A DNA stretch of 64,000 bases, taken from assembly GCF_964204645.1 (NCBI RefSeq), contig NC_134026.1:12800450-12864449 (forward strand), written 5' to 3'. Each line of letters starts with the position of its first letter. Position 1 is the stretch's first letter. Below the pieces are notes generated by a model. The model saw nothing but the letters and a program-made list of their open reading frames with translations. It was not told where the DNA came from and did not search any database. A program made the position numbers and the translations under genes. Shown here piece by piece: positions 55,861-64,000 of the stretch. Origin of the DNA: Tubulanus polymorphus (taxonomy: Eukaryota > Nemertea > Palaeonemertea > Tubulaniformes > Tubulanidae).

Positions 55861-56240
55861 ATCCCCATGGTATTTCCGTATTTGGTACAGATTTTAATAG
55901 CTAAATACGGAAGTACGGATGGTCCATATAAACTATGGTTTTTCATATGTTCTTTTCAAAATACGGATTTGTTTTATCTTCCTGTATGAAAATACGGCTA
56001 AAGTATATCATCACATCTGTGAAAACGGTTATGAACTTTCAAAAGCGGGAGTACGGGTTTGTTTTCTTCTACTGCTCGCAAATCGGGTCAGAGTATTGAA
56101 TATATGGCAGTGGCATACACGTGCGTCCATCTCTTCTTTCACTGCATTGCTACTGTGTATGATCAATATAATCTCTTTACACACACTATATACACACAGT
56201 CACTCGTGACAGCATACCAATGCTCACATATGCGTGTACG
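55861..56240. other. Non-coding, traces of the CCGTAAAAACC MITE family
   Basis: Contains CGTATTTGGTAC / TAAATACGGAAGTACGG palindromic traces; the region to 56440 resembles the right half of the MITE at 26228-26817 (ATAAATAAACTTT, GGTAAAACCTGGGGTTAAAG). Confidence 0.45.
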
Positions 56241-57728
56241 TTATAATTACGTTTTCATACCGTGTTTGAATGAAAAGTTTTTATAATAAATAAACTTTCA
56301 ATGAATATTTTATCGTTTCCTGAAAAATACTAAGTAGTAGACAAGTATGAATAAACGTCGTGATAAATATTTCTTCAGCTGGTAAAACCTGGGGTTAAAG
56401 ACTCATTGACTTATATGTGGTTTTTACTGTATTTCGTGTGGCCAGGCTTTTTTATTTTGAAGGTAGGTTTAATGTTGGAAGGCGAAATAAAAATGAAAAT
56501 GAAATTGTTTTTTTGTATTTTCTTATGAAACGATTATTTTCCTGACTTTATTAATAGACATTTTCACCCTTGGGGAAAACCCACTACTCAACCTTTCATC
56601 ACCCGATAGTGGCAGCACCTGCCTGATTGATACCTTTTCCATAATACTTAGTAGATTCACTCCTGGGAAAAGATCGATATTGCTAAATTAATGCTACATT
56701 TTGAACATTATGTCTGGGTTAATTGAGGTTTTTAGCATTGGTTGATGTCTATGACCTCATGCCATTGCTAGTAGAATGGATCGAAAGTCGTAGTCGAAAA
56801 AAGCACTGACTTCTCATTTTCATAGTTACTTCAAATTGTAACTACGTTCCCGTAAAACAGAAGACAGAGCTGAAAATGACTCAAAATAATTTTTCAATTA
56901 TTCCCAACAAGATTGCATTGCCAGATTTCTGATTTAATGGCCAAAAAAGTTATTCTATCGCATTTTTCTCATTAGTTATCTGGTGGATGAGAGGGGGTTA
57001 TGCAATCGGCTAGTGATATGTCCGCATTGACATTGGCAGTAAAGAATGGGGAATGGCCTCTTCTGAATAGAAAAACATGAAATTATGTACCTCCGATTTA
57101 TAAATATCATAGTGTTTTAATATCACTGTTATTCCAACTATCAGTATTCATCGGATTAATTGGGATTAATTTTCGGCGTCAGAATACGTAATTCTAGAGC
57201 AGTGGTACAACAGGCCTTCTCTTGACTGAAGCCCGTACAGGTAAATTATGTGATTGTGCGGGAACGCCTTTACAAAAGTTAAAACCATTTCATGATGTCA
57301 CGAAACATTAAATGGTAAACGGTAGGCTAACACCATGATATGATTCCACCAATGAAGACGGATAATTTTATTCAATTTTACCATAGTTGTTTATAGGGGG
57401 TATATCATTGTTAAAGTATGCCGAGAACGACCATGTTGTATCATCAATCAGTTGACTGACAGTTTATTGTAAAATTCCATCGGTTCAGCTATATTCTACA
57501 ATAAGTTTTCACTTTAAGATGCCCAACCCGCCTCCGGCGCACTCACCAGGCGGTAGCAGCCACTCAGCAGATAGATTCGCTTTGAAATGCACGCTGGAAA
57601 AAAAACTTTTATCTTTTCCACGCATTGAACACCATAACAGTGATTAAATTTCAACATTGTTTGTCGTGAATTGCAATATGCGATGGTTATTTGCCGCTAC
57701 TGTAGTTCTTTTCGGAATTCAATCCAGC

Positions 57729-57910
57729 GGCTTCGGTAGCTCAGTGAGGTAAGGCGTGATGCTGTTGCATGCACTATCTGTGCTGAGTGACAAGTGGGTT
57801 CGAGTCCTGCTGACTGCTTACAACACTTGTGTGCAGGCAACACTTCAAAGGCCGTCCAGTCGTGAGGTTAAATGAACAAAACAATAGGGTTAAAAACTAA
57901 GGTCCGAACG
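57729..57910 (+). mobile_element. tRNA-derived SINE head
   Basis: A box TAGCTCAGTGAGG at 57737-57749 and B box GGTTCGAGTCC at 57797-57807, followed by a body (TTACAACACTTGTGTGCAGG, then GTCCAGTCGTGAGGTTAAAT). The spacing and the unpaired middle exclude a real tRNA gene. An identical copy is at 62773-62954 in the duplication. Confidence 0.75.
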
Positions 57911-58439
57911 ACGTAAACAATCAAAAACAGTCAAACAAGCAATCATCAGCCTGCCTCAATAGTGACACCAATGCCGGCATTGCTCTCTGTGCGACGTTTT
58001 GATGCGTACATTAGTCCGCTTGATCTATAACTATTATGCAACAGAGTATTTTGCATTCAGAAAAATCGTTCTGTTTTCGTTTTCATTATTCAGCAATAGG
58101 GCATAACAGTTCATGCAAGGAAAACCACAGTCAGTCGAGATTACCCTTACAGTTGTATGTTAAATACGAATATTGTGTAGACGAAACTAGTGCCGAAATT
58201 GTTGTATTAAATAAATGGGTTTTAGTATATAAATCTTGATTGATATAAATCTCTTAGCTGGGACATGATGGAAAACATCAGAATAAACTAGTTTCCTCCT
58301 TAACAAAATAGCATTAACAAGGTTAAACAATACAAATAGTATAGGCTAAATCGTTCAGCAGAAAAATGAAATTCATTTCAATTCTTAGTCTGTGGTCCTC
58401 CCAATCAACATCGTCATAGAACATTTTCCGGCAGATGTA

Positions 58440-58912
58440 AAGCATTAACCACTTAATACCTTACCACAGTATAATCTTCTGTAAATGCTTCAAGGCCCAT
58501 GGGCCGCTTGTTACCCTCCGATCCTCAGATTTTGGAACTCATTGGCAGGAAGAGCAATGAAAAATTTAAAAAGTAAACAACATTCAATTTTATTTTTTTG
58601 ATTAATTCTGTTTTCTGATACTAATGATACTCTAAAGGAAAGTACTGATTTTATGGCATAAAACTACTGTTGCTTAATCGGAAGCTACTGACGGACATTC
58701 ATTAAAACTACTCATGTGAGCTTAGTTTTACTGAGATAAATATGTAATACTACTGATGTTGAAATTTTATGGGTAAGCAGGTTTGATACCATATTAACTA
58801 TTTTGAAACTTGTTACATCGCTACAATGTAACTTTCTGTAAAACATTGAAAACTAGATCATTCTTCTTCTACTGCGTCATGAAGGTATAAGGCCCGTGAG
58901 CCTCTTGTATTT
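58440..58912 (+). repeat. Two stem-loop-ended repeats
   Basis: Termini GGCCCATGGGCCGCTTGTT at 58494-58512 and GGCCCGTGAGCCTCTTGTAT at 58891-58910. The second body (58790-58890) is close to 42552-42656. Confidence 0.7.
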
Positions 58913-58914
58913 TT

Positions 58915-59420
58915 ATTTACCTTTGTCAGCGATATGAAGTTGGCATTGAGCCAATTCATGTAAAATCGTAGTACATTTTTTGTGTGAGCATATGTTTTAT
59001 TGGTTGTCGGCCTAAACGATATATAATCGATGCGATTGAATACATGGCGAACCTCCATCGATGACATGGTCAACTTTGTTAAAATTCTACAAAAACTGTT
59101 TTTGGCGGGAAAATTCTTAGCTCTTGTGTATTAAATTGCAATGACCTTTATTTGGGGGTGTCGTCTCTAGTATCGAATGTGATTGGCTGTTTCTGGGATA
59201 CACGGGGAATTCTGGCGCTACTAAAATAACCATGGGAAAGCTATGAATGGCGAACGTTTGATTGGACTAGGTGCCGTAAAAGTGCGAATTCCAAATGCTC
59301 ATTGCTGGTGAGAATATAATTATTTCACATATCCGCCATAGGTATTGTTTCATTTTAATCCCCGGGGATGGTTATGATTGTCATTGAAGTGTAAGAGAAC
59401 ATTCACTTACAGATAAGGCC
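58915..59420 (+). repeat. Dispersed repeat R7, copy 2
   Basis: 58915-59160 matches 40160-40440, and 59320-59420 matches 39730-39850. Confidence 0.7.
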
Positions 59421-59429
59421 TCCATGTGC

Positions 59430-60250
59430 GCGCAGAGTGCATTAGACTGTTACACACACAATTGTACAGTATACACTACTATATATAGTGCTACTGTAAT
59501 AACACTGCTTTCTGGCGCGTGCACGTTTGACATGAAAATACGCTTTAAGCCATCCCAAAATAATTGTCTGTTTGCCGTAACACCGACTCAAGTTTTCAGG
59601 ATGAATCGGTAGGAAGGTAGAAATTTTTTTTTGTAAAATTTTTGGTAAAAAAAAAAAGAATTTATCACCTTTTCTTACATGGAAACAATATCACGAATCT
59701 CGTCGTGCACGGGAAATTTGTGTTAAGCCTAGATTCGAAGAATAATTCTAAAATTATAACTTCGTCCAGAGCGTCATCTCTGTGTTCAAAATGAAATAGT
59801 ACATTGAATATATGCGCGCTACATTACCAGCTTAAATGTAGTCATTAAGAATGAGTGGGAGCTTATTGGAACACTGCCAGTTTCCTGAAAAATTTAAACT
59901 AGGCTACATGTCAAGGCATGTTTTCACACTTCAAACATACGTAGTTCATGCATCCGTAGTGGGTCTGCCGTTTTAATAAAGAATAAAATTTATTTCAATA
60001 AATCCCAGAAAAAAGTTTTCACTCGGCACCTTTGAAGTCGGGTCGGTCAGGTTAATGCAAATAAACAGACCATTATTTTGGGATGGCCTTATGAATAATC
60101 TTTTAAACTTTTATAGCAGAAGATGAGCGCTGTGTTTGATTTGTAGCAAATTGTAATTTCTTGTGACCTGAAAATACTTAGCAGCCAACTAGTTCTAGGT
60201 CTGAATATTTTAGTGGTAGAATCCAGGATTTTTATCGATCTACTTGCATA
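59430..60250. repeat. Relative of the CCGTAAAAACC MITE
   Basis: AGACTGTTACACACAC at about 59446 and the block TTTCTTGTGACCTGAAAATACTT at about 60157, plus TTTTAGTGGTA, match 26446-26800. No clear terminal repeats remain. Confidence 0.55.
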
Positions 60251-60657
60251 CGCCGATATTTTACGGTACCGGTATTTTATCTTCCACAGCCATACATTGG
60301 AAGAGATTTCCAAGACTCAATATTCAGCCATCCTCCGATTGCTGACATCATATGAATTTTGTTCTAGAATTATTCATATTGTGAAAAATACTTTTTCAAA
60401 ATATTGGATAGTTTCCCTGCCGCGCCTATTTGTACCCTACTAAATGTTGTGCGTGGACCGTAAACAATGTATATCTTTGGTCTTATTTGACTACAAAATA
60501 ATTCTTTGAGAAAGTTAAAATACAATATAAACTTATAGAACTTTGAAGTCATGAATTAAAAAGATTAAAAGTAATGCAGTAAAGGCAGTAAAGCCCTTGA
60601 TCCAAACAACCTCTAGCTTTTTCAAGGTAAACTGCACTTTGCCCATGGGCAATTTAT

Positions 60658-61200
60658 TCATACAATGGGAGCAAATTTTAATTTCATGGTTTCCAGAGCT
60701 AAGGCCCTTGTGACTGCAACTTAGCATATATTCATACATATCATTCATTGAAGCATTATCCATTCGCCAAATTGTAGTGAGCTGAATTTTGAAAATGGGC
60801 CTCGTTAAAATTGATAAGAGCTTTTTCGCGAAAATCTGAACGCAAAAATATCAGAAAGCAAAGACTCCTTTATGATTAGCTTAGCTGCAGAAATCAGCAG
60901 GTGTTCACGTGAACCCGTGGTATCGTATACTGTTTAATTTCGGGGTATTATTTTAAGATTTAAAATTGTATTTCAAGATTGATTTCTGTGAAGTTTTTAG
61001 AATTTGGTTTTTGGGAGGAACATTTTTATTTTTGCAGTACTGAAAATATCATTGACAATTATGCAAAGTCCAGAAAGAATAACTTTTTCACGAAATGCAT
61101 GGACGACCTTGATATGTTAATTAGCCATTTGCTCAAACCGCAAATTCAATCAAATTTCATTCTGCAAAAAATCTACTTTATTGAACAAGGTTAAACAGCA
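60658..61200 (+). repeat. Dispersed repeat R1, 5' part
   Basis: Matches 1078-1550 and 36851-37400 from GGAGCAAATTTTAATTTCAT on; stops before the terminal stem-loop. Confidence 0.7.
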
Positions 61201-61284
61201 AATCCAATTTAATGTTGTTATAATTACGTTTTCATACCGTGTTTGAATGAAAAGTTTTTATAATAAATAAACTTTCAATGAATA

Positions 61285-64000
61285 TTATAATTACGTTTTC
61301 ATACCGTGTTTGAATGAAAAGTTTTTATAATAAATAAACTTTCAATGAATATTTTATCGTTTCCTGAAAAATACTAAGTAGTAGACAAGTATGAATAAAC
61401 GTCGTGATAAATATTTCTTCAGCTGGTAAAACCTGGGGTTAAAGACTCATTGACTTATATGTGGTTTTTACTGTATTTCGTGTGGCCAGGCTTTTTTATT
61501 TTGAAGGTAGGTTTAATGTTGGAAGGCGAAATAAAAATGAAAATGAAATTGTTTTTTTGTATTTTCTTATGAAACGATTATTTTCCTGACTTTATTAATA
61601 GACATTTTCACCCTTGGGGAAAACCCACTACTCAACCTTTCATCACCCGATAGTGGCAGCACCTGCCTGATTGATACCTTTTCCATAATACTTAGTAGAT
61701 TCACTCCTGGGAAAAGATCGATATTGCTAAATTAATGCTACATTTTGAACATTATGTCTGGGTTAATTGAGGTTTTTAGCATTGGTTGATGTCTATGACC
61801 TCATGCCATTGCTAGTAGAATGGATCGAAAGTCGTAGTCGAAAAAAGCACTGACTTCTCATTTTCATAGTTACTTCAAATTGTAACTACGTTCCCGTAAA
61901 ACAGAAGACAGAGCTGAAAATGACTCAAAATAATTTTTCAATTATTCCCAACAAGATTGCATTGCCAGATTTCTGATTTAATGGCCAAAAAAGTTATTCT
62001 ATCGCATTTTTCTCATTAGTTATCTGGTGGATGAGAGGGGGTTATGCAATCGGCTAGTGATATGTCCGCATTGACATTGGCAGTAAAGAATGGGGAATGG
62101 CCTCTTCTGAATAGAAAAACATGAAATTATGTACCTCCGATTTATAAATATCATAGTGTTTTAATATCACTGTTATTCCAACTATCAGTATTCATCGGAT
62201 TAATTGGGATTAATTTTCGGCGTCAGAATACGTAATTCTAGAGCAGTGGTACAACAGGCCTTCTCTTGACTGAAGCCCGTACAGGTAAATTATGTGATTG
62301 TGCGGGAACGCCTTTACAAAAGTTAAAACCATTTCATGATGTCACGAAACATTAAATGGTAAACGGTAGGCTAACACCATGATATGATTCCACCAATGAA
62401 GACGGATAATTTTATTCAATTTTACCATAGTTGTTTATAGGGGGTATATCATTGTTAAAGTATGCCGAGAACGACCATGTTGTATCATCAATCAGTTGAC
62501 TGACAGTTTATTGTAAAATTCCATCGGTTCAGCTATATTCTACAATAAGTTTTCACTTTAAGATGCCCAACCCGCCTCCGGCGCACTCACCAGGCGGTAG
62601 CAGCCACTCAGCAGATAGATTCGCTTTGAAATGCACGCTGGAAAAAAAACTTTTATCTTTTCCACGCATTGAACACCATAACAGTGATTAAATTTCAACA
62701 TTGTTTGTCGTGAATTGCAATATGCGATGGTTATTTGCCGCTACTGTAGTTCTTTTCGGAATTCAATCCAGCGGCTTCGGTAGCTCAGTGAGGTAAGGCG
62801 TGATGCTGTTGCATGCACTATCTGTGCTGAGTGACAAGTGGGTTCGAGTCCTGCTGACTGCTTACAACACTTGTGTGCAGGCAACACTTCAAAGGCCGTC
62901 CAGTCGTGAGGTTAAATGAACAAAACAATAGGGTTAAAAACTAAGGTCCGAACGACGTAAACAATCAAAAACAGTCAAACAAGCAATCATCAGCCTGCCT
63001 CAATAGTGACACCAATGCCGGCATTGCTCTCTGTGCGACGTTTTGATGCGTACATTAGTCCGCTTGATCTATAACTATTATGCAACAGAGTATTTTGCAT
63101 TCAGAAAAATCGTTCTGTTTTCGTTTTCATTATTCAGCAATAGGGCATAACAGTTCATGCAAGGAAAACCACAGTCAGTCGAGATTACCCTTACAGTTGT
63201 ATGTTAAATACGAATATTGTGTAGACGAAACTAGTGCCGAAATTGTTGTATTAAATAAATGGGTTTTAGTATATAAATCTTGATTGATATAAATCTCTTA
63301 GCTGGGACATGATGGAAAACATCAGAATAAACTAGTTTCCTCCTTAACAAAATAGCATTAACAAGGTTAAACAATACAAATAGTATAGGCTAAATCGTTC
63401 AGCAGAAAAATGAAATTCATTTCAATTCTTAGTCTGTGGTCCTCCCAATCAACATCGTCATAGAACATTTTCCGGCAGATGTAAAGCATTAACCACTTAA
63501 TACCTTACCACAGTATAATCTTCTGTAAATGCTTCAAGGCCCATGGGCCGCTTGTTACCCTCCGATCCTCAGATTTTGGAACTCATTGGCAGGAAGAGCA
63601 ATGAAAAATTTAAAAAGTAAACAACATTCAATTTTATTTTTTTGATTAATTCTGTTTTCTGATACTAATGATACTCTAAAGGAAAGTACTGATTTTATGG
63701 CATAAAACTACTGTTGCTTAATCGGAAGCTACTGACGGACATTCATTAAAACTACTCATGTGAGCTTAGTTTTACTGAGATAAATATGTAATACTACTGA
63801 TGTTGAAATTTTATGGGTAAGCAGGTTTGATACCATATTAACTATTTTGAAACTTGTTACATCGCTACAATGTAACTTTCTGTAAAACATTGAAAACTAG
63901 ATCATTCTTCTTCTACTGCGTCATGAAGGTATAAGGCCCGTGAGCCTCTTGTATTTTTATTTACCTTTGTCAGCGATATGAAGTTGGCATTGAGCCAATT
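61285..64000 (+). repeat. Second unit of the 5,044-bp direct duplication (runs off the window)
   Basis: Identical by eye to 56241-58956. It includes the second SINE (62773-62954) and stem-loop termini at 63538 and 63935. The window ends inside the unit. Confidence 0.9.
62773..62954 (+). mobile_element. tRNA-derived SINE head, duplicated copy
   Basis: Same as 57729-57910, displaced by 5,044 bp: A box at 62781-62793 and B box at 62841-62851. It is part of the duplication, not an independent insertion. Confidence 0.75.

Larger units (their letters stand above)
56241..61284 (+). repeat. First unit of a 5,044-bp direct duplication
   Basis: 56241-58960 reappears at 61285-64000 with a constant offset of 5,044 bp; I saw no substitution or indel in the blocks compared. 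The unit contains a tRNA-SINE, stem-loop-ended repeats, R7, a MITE relative and R1. A 67-bp piece (start of the unit) is additionally repeated at 61218-61284, immediately before the second unit. Confidence 0.9.

Noticed and set aside
57729-57820. Possible tRNA gene
   Set aside because: A and B boxes are good, but the region between them does not form an anticodon arm and the spacing is too long; a SINE head fits better.
58036-58239. 67-codon ORF occurring twice, identical (also 63080-63283)
   Set aside because: Identity is explained by the 5,044-bp duplication; no family resemblance, no codon or splice support.

Overview
The window is eukaryotic, AT-rich, intron-bearing DNA that is very heavily loaded with transposable elements. 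Everything points to a marine invertebrate animal: spliceosomal introns with GT/AG ends, BEL/Pao and Ty3/Gypsy retroelements, non-LTR retrotransposons, hAT, Harbinger and TTAA-targeting DNA transposons, tRNA-derived SINEs, and a frequent TAGGCCTA palindrome. I cannot tell mollusc from ambulacrarian or another bilaterian by eye.

One host gene is recognisable: a cytosolic (M17) leucine aminopeptidase, LAP3-like, on the + strand. Six consecutive coding exons lie at 3244-3368, 6226-6383, 12566-12746, 13871-14017, 33160-33315 and 45262-45386. Their phases agree at every junction. The start exon and the last third of the protein (including the second half of the zinc site) were not found and are presumed to lie outside the window. 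Its introns, 1.1 to over 19 kb, hold nearly everything else.

Layout: 1-3.2 kb, a small MITE, a broken DDE transposase/PHD gene and dispersed repeats. 3.2-14 kb, the first four exons with a Harbinger Myb fragment and a degraded BEL/Pao element between them. 14-33 kb, a large intron with a hAT element, a tRNA-SINE, minisatellites, a 5.6 kb TIR element (element A) coding for a multi-exon XPG/FEN-like nuclease plus CXC-tail protein, and an intact LINE ORF1. 33-45 kb, another intron with Gypsy fragments, two TTAA elements, a LINE 3' end and a long hairpin. 45-64 kb, downstream intron or flank with a second TIR element (element B), a LINE split by a TTAA MITE, a 2 kb repeat paralogous to one at 18-20 kb, and a 5,044-bp direct duplication that runs off the window end.

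The most interesting signal is that elements A (23812-29416) and B (45494-48106) share a terminal sequence and both have 7-bp target duplications, yet carry different genes; a third copy of the terminus sits at 20819. For A the pre-insertion site survives in a paralogous repeat at 55456. The window also holds several clean nested insertions (a TA MITE inside A, a TTAA MITE inside a LINE reverse transcriptase, a TTAA foldback MITE and a hAT, the latter two with empty-site paralogues here), and a group of unrelated repeats that all end in a stem-loop followed by CTCTTGTTT.
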